This document shows positions 38,101 to 49,596 of a stretch of 64,000 bases of DNA, in pieces. The notes beneath the pieces are model-generated. The model did not search any database, was not told where the DNA came from, and saw only the letters and a program-made list of their open reading frames with translations. This stretch comes from Panagrolaimus kolymaensis (lineage: Eukaryota; Nematoda; Chromadorea; Rhabditida; Panagrolaimidae), in contig JAJQJQ010000009.1 in assembly GCA_028622995.1 (NCBI GenBank), positions 496,001 to 560,000 of the forward strand. Reading direction: 5' to 3'. A program made the position numbers and the translations under genes. How positions within the stretch are numbered: position 1 is the first letter of the stretch; each line of letters opens with the position of its first letter.

Positions 38101-39341
38101 CCAATCTTCTAAATAGTGTTTTCAATTATTATTCAGTTTATAAAACAACCAAACCCGGAACTTATCGAGTTTTAGCCACTTCCGATTCAGCTGCAGGTGG
38201 ATGTCTTATTAATATTCATGCTCAATCTACAATTAATGTTTACGCCGCATTTACAACACCGCAAGATGCATATGAAGGTGCAACATCCGATGATGCACAT
38301 GCTACAGCTGTTGCTGGCTTTGGTATGTCGTTGTTTTTAGTTTTAAACTTTTTATGCGAAATTTTTAAATAAATTTAGAAAACTATTTTTATGCTAATTT
38401 TTCTAGACTCAAATAATGTTGTAATTTTACATGCAACAAATCTAAATGGAGGCAGCATAAATTATGTTCAAATGTTCCAACGACGAAACTTTGGCCGCCC
38501 TCAATTATGGACCGCTGAAGTTAAAAGTCGTTCAAATTGTTCATATGAATGGTATTCAGTTGGTGGATTTGCATGCCCTGAAGAAGGCACATATCAATTA
38601 GCTGTTTATGGTGTGGATTCAAGAGGATATAATTTCCGTCGATCCATTCCTGTTGATTGTGTAGGAAATCGACCACCAAGAGATCGTAAGAAAATAATTC
38701 GCCTATTTTAAAAAAAAAATTCAAAGCTAATTGTTATTTTTTTAGCCACTCCACCAACTTGCGCATTATATAATCTATTCTTCGACATTGTTTTGATCAT
38801 TGATGGAAGTTCTGCAGGAGTATTTAAAGACCTTACAGCTATCGCCTCAAATACATTCTCACCATACGCATATAATTTCCAATACACTCGGCTCAGTGTC
38901 ATCGTAGTCAATGCAAATGCCACACTTATAAATTATCTTAAAGATTCCGATGGTAAACAAGGCCCTCAAATTATTGCTGGTGCAACATCCTCAAATGTTA
39001 CTGGACAAGATCTTGAGGGAGCTTTAAGAATTATCATTGATGAATATTCAAATCCTGATAATTCTGGTTATCGCGCAGATGCTCGACATTTAATTGTTTA
39101 TATGACTCGAAATGTCAACTTCAAAACAGATCCAGTTGATATCATTTTGTCTATCAAACGTGGAGGCATGTTTGGTTTTATTGCAGTTGGATATAATCTT
39201 GAAGATGCGGATGCTGCAACTTTGGCCACCCTTGGTGGAGATATTTGCACATATAATGGTTATGGCCCTAACGCTCAAACCCTCATTCCATACTACATTC
39301 AAGATATGACTTGTTTACGTTTCCCTCTTTGTGGTGATTAA
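32172..39341 (+). CDS. Large secreted VWA/EGF/C-type lectin protein
   Basis: Fourteen exons give 2126 aa: 32172-32271, 32325-32483, 32537-32725, 32783-32922, 33002-33338, 33391-33807, 33855-34090, 34141-34281, 34341-35807, 35855-36086, 36137-37396, 37495-38322, 38407-38685, 38746-39341. A signal peptide (MRLFSVLLLFALAASLVIG) is followed by an EGF-like turn (CNDGWTGTYC). A module then repeats: a beta-rich domain, two EGF-like domains (CLNGGTLVNSTG.., CINGGVSS.., CFNGGYLYNGQC..) and a VWA-like domain, at about residues 225-575, 655-1065 and 1335-1835. A C-type lectin domain sits at about 1140-1270 (QYCYNFVTEQ, WIGLKRQSGNNFVWD, MCQKH). A last VWA domain ends the protein (DIVLIIDGSSAG). The domain set is that of nematode immune/secreted proteins such as IRG-7. 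No transmembrane segment is seen. Confidence 0.92.
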
Positions 39342-39377
39342 ATAATTTAACAATCTTGAGTAGCATTCATGCGTTTA

Positions 39378-39383
39378 AATAAA
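39378..39383 (+). terminator. Polyadenylation signal of the VWA/EGF gene
   Basis: AATAAA lies 37 bp past the stop codon, followed by GT-rich sequence (TTCGTTTGTCGC). Confidence 0.55.
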
Positions 39384-41270
39384 CTATGCTTTCGTTTGTC
39401 GCTTCTTCTTTGTTTTTAATTGTTTTTTTTAAGTGAATAAATTTTTAATGATATTATTTATTTATTTGAACTCCTTTTTTGCTACGAACATTCTTAAAGA
39501 AGAAAAAATTAAAATCAAAGATTTTCGTATTTTCTTTATTATTTTTTAAATAGGTTTCGGTTTCGTAAAGTGATGTCAAAAAATAGTGATATTTAGACGT
39601 AATTCTTTTCCACGTCAAACTCCACCGGCCAGCAGTAGCTCCTCCATCTTCTTGACTGAATCTTAGACTCTTTTTTTTGTCGTCGTAAATGACAGCACCC
39701 CCATTTACTTTTTATTTTTTTTTACGATATATAAGATATTAGGTTTCTTATGTCAAGCTTGAAAAAAAAAATGCTGCCATAAGAAAGATAACTAACATGT
39801 CTTTAAAAAATGGAAATGGAAATGTGGCCACATTAAGGAGATCATATAAAAAAATGTATCAATTTTTTTTACGACTACTTTTGTTGCTTCTTCTTGTAAT
39901 TACAGAATGAGATATCACTTAACCAACCAAAAAAAAAAATAAAACAAGGAAGCACACGTAGCAGAGAGTACAGAAATTTAAAATTCTTAAATATTCTTCG
40001 CTCAAGCATTCAACCAAAACTTAAGTCGTTTTTTGAAATGTTGAATGTTGTTTGTTTTTTCATTGCACCATCACTTTTTTATTTTGTTCTTTTTTTTCAT
40101 TTTAAAAATGTTGTTATTACTTCTTTCAAAAAAAAACAAAGGAAAAGAAGAAGGAAGACAAGAACTAAAAATCCATTGTTTCACGATGTTCATGCTCATT
40201 TTATTTTTTTTACCCACGTTCCTTGAAAAAAGAAAAACCAAAAAAACAACAAATTTTTTGAACAATGAAAATGTTGCTGTTACTCATAATTTTTAAATTT
40301 TTTGTCTATGTTAATGGGGAAGAAGTGTCTCGTCTCTTTTAGATGCCAAAGTCTGGTAAAAAGCTATCTCCAAATAAAAGAAGATGGAAAAATAAGAATA
40401 ATAAAAAGCTTGATATTATTCATAGACGACAAGAAATTTAAAAAATGTCAAGACCATCAGCAGTGTTTTAGAAATTAAATAACAGACGTAAATGAGGCCT
40501 CTGTCAAAAACAGAATTCTTTCTGCCAAATTAAAGTGTAATAATTTTTTTTTGTACAAAGAAAAAGTTGTCCTTTAGATTCTATGATCGTTTGTGTTCTT
40601 TCAATGAAATCTAGTAACTTCAATCTTTTTGTGCCACAGATTCACCATCATCAAGGAAAAAATATTGAAGCAAAAGCGACTCCACCCCCTTGAAAAATAA
40701 ATAAAAAATATTGTCGTCATTTTAAAATCGTCTCCAAAGTCGATGTTGTTTGGAGAAAAAAAACGAAAGTAGCCCACGACATAAAAAAAAATGGGGAGGA
40801 GCTGTTCCTTTCTTTCTTCACTTTTTCAAAACCCTTTATTCGAATATATAAAAGCTTTGAAGATTTTTTTGGCTTCAGAAAAAATAAATTAAAGAAAGAA
40901 GGTTGTAAAAAAACCATTTTCAGATGATTTTTATTGCACTTTTTTATTTTAATGCTTCCAAGAAATTTTTTTTTCAAGGAACAGCTTTGCTTTTAAAAAT
41001 TGATATATAATTTACGATGTGTGTTGTTTCTCACCGTGAAAATTTTCTGTTTTTTATAATTTATGATTATATTTTTATATTTTTCGAAGAATCTGAAATA
41101 GAAGTTTTATTGCCTGCCTTCTGCACTTTTTTCTCTCACGCCTTTTAAGACTTACATATTTATTTTTTTCATTTTGTATTTATACTTATAAAAATTACGA
41201 ATTATAAAGTTCGTTGTTATTTCAGAATTCTCACTTTTTTCTTACTTTGGCCCCTACAGTATACTAAAAA
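39384..41270. other. Intergenic/promoter region of flp-32
   Basis: AT-rich with no supported gene. A GC-richer island at about 39,600-39,710 (containing CCACCGGCCAGCAG and GTCGTCGT) stands out from its surroundings but has no long frame. The 150 bp before flp-32 contain TATACTTATAAAAAT (41180-41194) as a possible core promoter. Confidence 0.4.
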
Positions 41271-42860
41271 ATGAATCCAGCTCGACAACTTCTTCGCCTT
41301 CTCATTCTTGCTGTTATGGTTACCTTGATTGCTTCAGCATCGTAAGTTTTCAATTCTAATTTTTATTTGTTCCAATTTTTTCCCGTCAAAAAAAAATTCG
41401 TCTACTGTAGCTCTTTTCATTTCCATGGTACATATCATCAAAAAATAAAAAAGCGTCCATTTTACGTGCAAAAATGCATTTCTTTTTCAAATTATTATTT
41501 TTTATGAAACAAAAGCCAATCATCACTTTTCACATTTCGCTTCCATTTTTCTTCTTCTTAATATTTATTTCAACATTAAAAAATATAAAGCTTTGTCACA
41601 CAAGAAAGATAGACGATCCCTTTTGATATATATTTTTTTAATGTCTTGAAATTTAATTTCCTAAAGCATCCTTTAAAAAAAAACAGGAGACTTTAAAAAC
41701 AAAGGAAAGTGGATATCACTACCTTCTTCTTCTTTCATCCTTGGACCATGGGCATAAAATAAAGGGGCTTTTAATTTTTGTTTTTTTCATATCTTTTTTT
41801 TTTCTATTTCCGGGTTTCTTGAGAATTTTTTTTAAAGAAAAGAATTGTTTGGGTGTTTGGGAAAGTGTCATCAGTTTGTGGGGTTATGGGAATATTTTTT
41901 CATAAAAAAACATTCAAAAAATAATAAAAGGTTTCAGCACTTTTAATATTAAAAATAAAATTTTTATTTCTTCCAAATTTGTTAAGGATTTTGAAAAAGG
42001 GCGAGTGTTTGGGATAGAAAAAAACATATGATTTGATTAAAAAAATAAAAAAAAGTTATAAGTGCAAATTTGTTTCATTTATAAAATGGCTATTTTTAAG
42101 TTTAGAAAATTAAAAATATCGAAACAAATTTGCAATTATATTATTTTTTGCATAAATGAAAGTGCAAAAATTATACAAAAAACTTTTGTTACCTGAGTGG
42201 CATGTGGCATCCAAAATTTTGATATCAAAAAGTTCAAAAAAATGCTGCAACAAATTAAAAAAGCAATTTTATGTGAATAATAAAAGGGGTAAATTTTAAA
42301 GCAACCAAAACGTTCAAAAACATCATAACCTTTCACTTTTGTTGTTCCAAAAACTTTTATTTAAATGCCGTTTAGACACTTTAGGAACCATGAATTTTTT
42401 TTAAGTCATTAAAAAAATAGTTTTAAACAAAACAGCATGAATTTTCTTTGGAAAAAAATATGTAATAAAAAATGGAACAGCAGGATATTTATTTAACCTT
42501 TTCCATTGTTTTTTATTTTCCATCCGAAAAAATTGCTTTTGGTTATCAAAAAAAAATTACTTCCAAAACACAAATAAAAATATTCCAAAAGTCCTTAGAC
42601 TATCACTTTTTTTGATTAGTTTCTTTAACTTAAATTATAGTTTCAGATTCCGTATGCGACCAGATAAAAAAGCCATGAGAAATTCACTTGTGCGATTTGG
42701 TAAACGTGCGGCAACTGAACTTCCAAATTATGCTCCTCAAATGTTTGATGATGATATGATTCAATTGGATAATGGAGCCATAATTGAATTGGGCCCTCTT
42801 CTTTATAATGATCGAGTCAACAACAATCTTCATCGATTTAATCCACAAGATTTATACTAA
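41271..42860 (+). CDS. flp-32: FMRFamide-like neuropeptide precursor FLP-32
   Basis: Predicted 94-aa prepropeptide from two exons, 41271-41341 and 42647-42860, separated by a 1.3-kb intron. The signal peptide (LLRLLILAVMVTLIASAS) is encoded by exon 1. Exon 2 contains DKK-AMRNSLVRFG-KR: a single peptide between dibasic sites with an amidation Gly, giving AMRNSLVRF-amide, the peptide known for nematode FLP-32. An acidic spacer of about 50 residues ends the precursor (AATELPNYAPQMFDDD...NPQDLY) with no second RFG peptide. The product should be released from dense-core vesicles of neurons and act on neuropeptide receptors. Confidence 0.95.
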
Positions 42861-43643
42861 AAAAATCTTTAAAAAAACAATAGCGCTACATACTAACAAT
42901 AAGATTTTTGTTAAGCATCACCACCATCAAAAATTTACAAAACAACAACAAAAAAGCCACATTTTTCTATTTTAAAAAAATATCACTTTTTTATATTTTT
43001 AAATTTCGATTGTCAGCTTTATTAAAAAAACGCATATTTTCCAACATTTAATTATTTATTATTTGTTTATTTCAAACTTCTTTTTTATTTTTAACTTTAC
43101 TATTTTTCTTTTCTTTTTTTGAGTGCATTATTTGAGTGTTATGTCCTTCTTTCCATCCTCCTCCTCTTCCTCTAAACTTTGGGATCATATATCTATCTAT
43201 CTAACAATTTATTTATTGATGTCATTTAATAATAATATTAATTTAATTTTTAATTATGGGAAAAAAATAAATCGGAACAGAGTTGAAAATGCAAAAAAAA
43301 CAAACAAGTTTTGAAAAAAAAAAAGAAGCCAAAAATTAATTCAATTTCTTAAGTTTGAAGAAATCTCAGAATTAATTACCATATGCAATTATGGAGACGC
43401 AAGAGTTCTTTGGAAAAGAGTTGTCGTAAAAATTACCGGAAAAAACAAAAATAATAAAAATGATGTGAAAGTGTAGTAATAAACATACAAATTAATTTTT
43501 CTTATCCACAAAATATTTTTTATAATTTTTTTTAATTTGATTTATTACTCGCAAAATATAAAAAAAAACAAATAAATAAATAAACCCTAAAAGCTTTTAT
43601 CGAAGAAAAAATAAAACCAAGCCTATGGAAAGCCATTAATTTG
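42861..43643. other. flp-32 3' region and arl-3 upstream region
   Basis: AT-rich sequence with no long conserved frame. An AATAAATAAATAAA cluster near 43,571 could serve as a late polyadenylation signal for flp-32. I see no other gene. Confidence 0.4.
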
Positions 43644-43665
43644 GTTGACATGGTAACGTTGCCAT
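43644..43665 (+). promoter_or_regulatory. X-box-like (RFX/DAF-19) element upstream of arl-3
   Basis: GTTGACATGGTAAC (43644-43657) matches 13 of 14 positions of the RFX X-box pattern RYYNYY-WW-RRNRAC, and is directly followed by a half-site GTTGCCAT (43658-43665). It lies about 300 bp upstream of the ARL-3 start and about 100 bp before a TATA box. ARL3 is a ciliary GTPase, and many nematode ciliary genes carry such sites. That this one is used is inference. Confidence 0.55.
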
Positions 43666-43759
43666 CGGCGACCACTCCGACGACTACCAAGCAAAATAAG
43701 TAAGTAACAAAATGAAAAGAAGGAGAGAGAGGAACAAGAAGAACACGCTTTTGCGTGTC

Positions 43760-43767
43760 TATAAAAA
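43760..43767 (+). promoter_or_regulatory. TATA-box candidate of arl-3
   Basis: TATAAAAA lies about 190 bp upstream of the ATG at 43959, just after a 6-bp perfect inverted repeat (ACACGC/GCGTGT, 43743-43758). It is the best core promoter in this interval. Confidence 0.5.
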
Positions 43768-43958
43768 CCAGTACAACAGCACAGGAAAAAAGCTGCCAAT
43801 AATAATAAAGAAAATAAATAAAGAACGACGACGACCCTTAATTTTGCTGCTTTTTTTGGTATTAAAGCAGTATTATTTTTCTTATTAACTTTTAATAAAA
43901 TAAAAAAACTACAGATATTGATTCCACTATTAAAAAACGTGTTAGTTGGAAGAGTACA

Positions 43959-45101
43959 ATGGTAAAACTATTTAAATTTAAAGATGCTCTTAAAGATAAT
44001 TTGTTTTTTAGGGACTTTTGAATATTTTAAAAAAATTCAAAAATCAACAAGGTCGAGAATTGCGAATTTTATTACTCGGTTTGTTTTTTTTAGTTGTCTA
44101 TGATTATAAATTGTTTTTTTTTTATTCACCAGATGGATCCATCTTTTTATTTTTTATTTTAATCATTCCCATGAGACGAGTCTATCATTCTATCATTCAC
44201 GTTTTTTTTTTCAGGCCTTGACAATGCGGGTAAAACAACGATATTGAAAAAGTTGGCATCAGAAGATGTAACACATATTACACCCACTCAAGTAAGTTTT
44301 TACACGAATGTTTTTCACAACTAACTTATCCCAAGAGAATTTTATGATTCTTATTTTAAGATTTGAGGTTTAAAAAAAATTTCTATTTTTGTTTTGCTTA
44401 TTTTTTCCATTTGTTTTTTTTCAGGGATTTAACATTAAAAGTGTTATTTCGGATGATGTTAAATTAAATGTTTGGGATATTGGTGGACAACGAAAAATAC
44501 GACCATATTGGAAAAATTATTTTGATAATACTGATGTTTTAGTAAGTTTTTTGTTATTATATTTTTCGTAGAAACAAATACGTCATAAATTTTTTATATT
44601 TTTTACAGATATATGTTATTGACAGCAGTGACCGAAAGCGTTTTGATGAAACATCCTTGGTAAATTAATTTTTCCTACGTTTTTTATAAAAAGTTTTATA
44701 TATTCATTTCAATCTTTTTTTAGGAACTGTCAGAATTACTCGATGAAGATAAACTTCGCGCGGTCCCAATTATGGTTTTTGCAAATAAGCAAGATCTTGC
44801 AAACGCCGCAAAAGCTTCAGATATTGCAAATGATTTAAAACTTTTAAGCATTCGAGATCGATCATGGCAAATTCAAGCTTGTTCAGCTGTTACCGGGGAA
44901 GGCATAAAAGTAAGAGCATAATTTTATTTTTCTTGGAAGCAGGTGACAAAGCCACTGAAATTCTTTGTCTTAGAAAACAAAGACAAAAAAAAACACTCAT
45001 TTACTCATTTGTTTTTATAGGATGGAATGGACTGGATTTCAAAAAACATTAAAAATCCTTCTAAGCTTCTGCCACATTCAACAAACATACAATCAACTTA
45101 A
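43959..45101 (+). CDS. arl-3: ARL3 small GTPase
   Basis: Predicted 193-aa Arf-like GTPase. Seven coding exons: 43959-43961 (ATG only), 44012-44078, 44215-44291, 44425-44541, 44609-44659, 44724-44909, 45021-45101. The start reads [10 protein letters not shown], giving a Gly2 and amphipathic helix as in ARL3. The P-loop is GLDNAGKT (24-31). Switch I has THITPTQGFNIK, switch [15 protein letters not shown], the guanine motifs are NKQD and CSA, and the interswitch matches ARL3 closely. The C-terminus ([12 protein letters not shown]) is about ten residues longer than the usual end. ARL3-GTP releases lipidated cargo from UNC119/PDE6D carriers in cilia and is activated by ARL13B. Confidence 0.96.
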
Positions 45102-45689
45102 AGAAAGAAAAAATACCCAAGAAAATGGAGCAATCCATACTTTTCTAATTATATTTTTTTCCTTCATGAAAAAATGTGTTTTGTTGTTGAAGAGAATTAT
45201 AAAAAGTTATTTGCAAAGTAAAAGTTCAGCAAAAAAGTTTTTAAAGAAAACCCTTAAAAATAAGGGGTATCTTTTTTGATTTTTCAAGAATATGTAACTT
45301 TTAAAAGAAAGAAGAAGTTACAAGTTTGGTAAATTAGAACATTGACGACAATGTGATGATTAATTATTGCCACCTCAACATGTTTTTCTTGCTGGAAACT
45401 CCATAAAAAGTTCTTGATCATTGCATTTTATAGTCATTGACACGGCCTTATTCGAACATAATAAATTTTTTTATATTAACAAATTTGAAAGAAAAGAAAT
45501 TTTTTTGACCAGAATAACCCAATCAATGGGATTGAAATTTGCTATTTTAGGTTATTTTACGAGCTTTTCATGGTACTTTTAAATTTTATTAATTTTTACT
45601 TTGAATATTCAGGAAGACTTCAAAAACAATTTAGTTTTTGAATTAAATATTAAAATAAAAATTACAAATGATATAAAACAAAAATATTT
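45102..45689. other. Convergent intergenic gap
   Basis: Lies between the convergent ends of arl-3 and the F-box-like gene. It holds AT-rich sequence only. The 85-codon frame at 45022-45279 overlaps the last arl-3 exon in another frame and is not a gene. Confidence 0.4.
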
Positions 45690-46564
45690 TTATAAAGTTA
45701 TCCATTTGTGAATTTCTTGATGGTAAGGATCGATTTCAGAAGCCAATTCAATATGAGGTTTATCTTGAATCAAATCCCAATTTTTGAGCATTTGTGTTGC
45801 TGCAGCTTAGAAAGTTAAAGAAATATCTTTTGATACTGTACTCCAAAAACAAATGTGAAAATTGGATGCAGAATCTGCATTTTTCTTTATAAATTCACAA
45901 AGCAATGTTGAATCAAAATCTTCAGAAACTTTTCCAATTCCAATACGAAACTCTTTTAATTTACATATTCTCGAAATGGCGTTCATGTTTTTACATGTTT
46001 GAGATGAAAAAATATTTGAATCGTCACTATAAAACAGATTTGTAGCTTTTGGAACCTTTTCAAGTAAAATATCAAATGGAACAATATTTTTGTTTTCATA
46101 ATAAACATTGTTTTTAATAAATTCAGCTCGTCAACATTACCAGAACCAACTAAATAATTGAATTCGTTAAAGCTCATTTCCATAATATCCAAAGAGATTA
46201 TTTTGAGATAAAAAGGACTATACATTTTTTGGATAATATTAGCAATTTTTTCCTCTCTGTCCCAGTTGATACTCAAATAAATGCTATCGAAAGGCCAAAC
46301 AAGGAAATTTTGACCATTAAAATTAATTTTATTAAAAGCAAGTGAATGGTCATTGTGGGCTCCATAGATACCGCTGAAAAATTCAAAATGGCGACAAATT
46401 AAAATCTTGTTTTTGTTAAAAAAATATTTGCAGGTTTGATATAATTTTTGAAGTCCATGAGGCGATGAAGGTTTTCGAACAAGATAGTTTATAACAAAAT
46501 ATGGTAAAGAGAAAAGTTGCTTACGAGGAGAATCAAAAGTAAAAACTAAATCAGAGGGCACCAT
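45690..46564 (-). pseudogene. F-box-like gene with one frameshift
   Basis: Relative of the units at 13.8-15.7 kb. It starts MVPSDLVFTFDSPRKQLFSL and has an F-box-like opening (LPYFVINYLV, then LQKLYQTCKYFFNKNKILIC). The first frame is open to ELNLLKT. Homology then continues in another frame from NNVYYENKNIVPFDILLEKV through CKLKEFRIGIGKV and NADSASNFHICFW, so a 1-nt change in an A5 run near 46,120 breaks the frame. A short intron (45806-45841, GTACAG donor, TTTCTAAG acceptor) removes an apparent stop, and the last exon runs to WDLIQDKPHIEL and a stop at 45690-45692. It could be a true pseudogene or a homopolymer sequencing error. F-box proteins act as SCF substrate adaptors; that role is inferred here. 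Confidence 0.7.
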
Positions 46565-46742
46565 TGCTCCTATTAATATATGAAGAAAAAAAAAACAATT
46601 CCTGTGACTCTAATTTAGCTTTAATTGCCAAAAAAAAAGACACACAAATGTCGAACAAAATTTTTTTCTTTCGTTTGGATAAGACAATCAATAATAAAAG
46701 CAAATGCCATTCATCTTTTTTTTTGAACAAAAAAGGGCTTTT

Positions 46743-47016
46743 GTTTCTTTTTTAAGATATAAAATGCATAAATTACGCTTCAATTCTCGAATAAGTTTTT
46801 CATTTTTAGTTACCATTAAAACACAACCTTCAAATGCTTTAATTGATTTCAAAAGTAAATCAATTGAGTCAACATCGAGATTTTGTACGCATAGGAATTA
46901 CAAAATCGGTTCTTCTAGTTGTTTTATGATTAAAAAAGCATTCATTGCTTCTTTTTTATGCCATATTTCTTTAATTTTTTTTTTAATAAAGAAACAGGAA
47001 TTTTTTGCTACCATAG
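46743..47016 (-). pseudogene. ABC-F ATPase relic (GCN20/ABCF type)
   Basis: A decayed fragment on the minus strand. The translation NLDVDSIDLLLKSIKAFEGC, VLMVTKNEKLIRELKRNLCI follows the ABC-F pattern NHLDIESIDALxxAINxFxGGVxxVSHDERLI. Just upstream, IIKQLEEP resembles the Walker B strand (LLLDEP), but a stop and extra residues separate it from NLD, and the H of the switch region is not preserved. There is no flanking gene structure, so this is a fragment only. Confidence 0.5.
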
Positions 47017-48343
47017 TAAAATGAAACTTTTTCTTTAAATTTATAAGAACCAATGGCACTAAAAATTAAAAAGATATTCGTAAAATATTCAAAAAATTAA
47101 AATGTCTTTTAACAAATCGATCGATTGAAAAAAATGCAGGGGTTGCAAAAAGGCATATTTCATAGAAAATCGTTATTTTTTGATTTTTTTTTTGCAATAT
47201 AACATTTCTTTTCCACTTTAAAACAATCATATTTTTGACAATAGTTTGAACATTTTCGCTAGAAAGTTGGAGAGATATCTTTATTATTATTTTGTTCACT
47301 CAAAAAAAGCATTCATTTTTCTTTTTGCAATTTTTTTCATTGGTGTTACAATTATTTTATAATTTTTATTTATTTTTGAAATAATTCACATTAACTTTTT
47401 TACCATAAAAATAAATATAGTTTTATTTTAGTTTATTCACACTGCTGCACACGTAAAAACGATGAAAATCATATGACCAAAAAGTGGCGTTTAAAAAAAA
47501 TGAGAATGCGTTAAACACAACTGTTTTTTTCTTTCTTTCTTGTTTGCTATAATCATCATCGTTTTTTTCCCGTTCAACCAACAGTCGACAAAACTGATTT
47601 TTTCATTACTGGCTACTTTTTTTTCTTTCACTCTTTCGATTTTTTTATTATGTCTTAACTTTTTTCTTCTCGAAGCTGCTGTTTGTTTTTTTTCATTCGA
47701 GTCAAATTTTTTAAAGTTTTTAAACATTCTTCTTTTTTTTTTTTGGTTTCATAGGTAAAAAAGTGATTATGTTTTTGTTAATATTTAAAAAAAAAGAACT
47801 CTGAAATTAAAAATGTGGGTTAAAAAACGCTAAGCTGTTGTTTAATGTTTTTTTAAAACGACTGAAGAACACCACATCACATGATTGTTGTGGTTGGTGC
47901 AGATGATGTCCTTTTTTTAAAAAATGTCGCAAATGCCATGACCATGGTCTTGAAAGAGTCTTGCGACTAAATAACAGAGACTTGCTGCTCACATTCTTGC
48001 TTTTTCTCGTTTTTTTTAGTTTTGCTCTTGCGCGGTTTTTTTTTCAAGCTAACAACATTTTTCGAACACGTGATTATTTCTTTCTTTTTTTAATCGATTT
48101 GTGTGGTCTTTTTTTATGGAAACATTTTTTTTTTGATTCAATAAAACCTCTGCCATTTCTTTTTTTCCTCTTTTTTCTTTTCTTTGCTTTGCGCACTTTT
48201 AACTGTCACACTGCAAAAAAGCAAGGAAGCACGAAATAAATAAATGCGCACGCGCAAAAGCAGAAAGAAAAAAAGTCCATCCGATGCATTGCTGTCGTTG
48301 TTGGTCGTTGTTGGTGTTATGTTATGGCAGGAGCGTAAAAAAA

Positions 48344-48352
48344 TATATAAAT
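48344..48352 (+). promoter_or_regulatory. TATA-like element, dct-1 upstream
   Basis: TATATAAAT within AAAAAAATATATAAATCG. The same 18-bp string occurs at 59508-59525 upstream of the DNase II gene, and both follow a GTTGTTGGT-type stretch. It may be a distal core promoter; the distance to the dct-1 ATG (1.7 kb) would need a 5' UTR intron. Confidence 0.35.
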
Positions 48353-49586
48353 CGAACGAAAAAAGAAAGACGAAAAGCCACATCAGCTGAGCGAATGCAC
48401 TCGGCATAGAAAATGAGAGAAACACCGACCGACCCCATAAAGGATGGTTTATTTTTGAATGCAATGCTGCTTCAATTTTTTGGGAGGCAAAAAGAGAAAA
48501 AATATAGCGAAAAAAGGAGGAAAGATAGATAGATATTGGTTGCAGCTCTTTGTTTTTGCTGCTCTTTAGTATGGGGAATACCCGACAGAAAATAAATTAT
48601 ATGAATGGCAGAGTAAAAAAGAAAATACTTGAAAAATTGATCCTCTTGCGTTTTTTGATAATGTTTGTTGTAAGCTTTTGAGGTCAAGAGTTATTTTTTC
48701 GATAAGTCCTACATATGTTTTTTTTCGTATTCCATTTTCCATTCAATTTTATGTTTAAGAAAATAAAGTTGATTCTTTTGGATTAGTTAATTTTAGTTTG
48801 CTGGTTTGAGTTTTGATCAAAAAAGCCTTTTATCGCCGCCGTCAAACATTTCTTTTCTTTTTTTATTGACAAAACGGACCAAAGAAATATATAGAGTAAA
48901 AACATTAATGAAAGCACCAAGTTTTTTTTTTCTCTTTCATTTCGAAAAAAAATATATTTCTTTCATGAACATTGATTTTTCTTCTTCTTCTTTTCGTGTT
49001 TCCTTGTGACTTTTTCAACCCAGTAAAAAAATTTAATACAAAGAACTAAAAAATTTTTAAATTTACTTTCTGAAATTTAAAAAAGGCTTTTTTGCAGAAT
49101 AAATTAACTAAAAAAAAATTCGATCAATTTTTTTCCTGAAAACCCATATGGTTCTATTTTTTTCGTCTTTTTTGATTGTTTTTCCTCTTTCCTTTTTCTG
49201 ATGAAACACAAATACACATATTTACGTTGGTTTTTTGTGATTGCTCTCAATATTTTTTTTCACATGAGCAACAAAGCTTTGTCGTCGTCGTCTGCTGTGT
49301 TACTGCTGCTCTTTTTAATGCACCACCAAAAAATATATTTTTTCCTTTTTTCCTTTTGACTGTCTCTCTTTTTTTCTCTAAAAGTCATGAGATCCTTCTT
49401 TCGTGTAGCCTTCTTTTTTTAAGGTAGGAAGAAAAAATATTTAATTTTATACCACAAAAAAAATTGATTCTTTTAACTCAATGGAACGAACGTGATCTTT
49501 TTAAGCTTTACAAACACTAGTTTTTTCCTTTCAATTTTTTTCTTTTTAATATTCCGCTGTCGCAGCCCCATTGTTAGTCGTTGTTT

Positions 49587-49596
49587 GTCACGTGAC
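49587..49596 (+). promoter_or_regulatory. CLEAR/E-box palindrome GTCACGTGAC
   Basis: A perfect 10-bp palindrome identical to the CLEAR-type site bound by TFEB/HLH-30, 481 bp upstream of the dct-1 ATG. DCT-1 is a mitophagy receptor, so control by the autophagy/lysosome regulator would make sense. Binding is inference. Confidence 0.5.

Noticed and set aside
47961..48239. 92-codon hydrophobic frame upstream of dct-1
   Set aside because: Starts with TTG, is built of T-runs and has no splice context.
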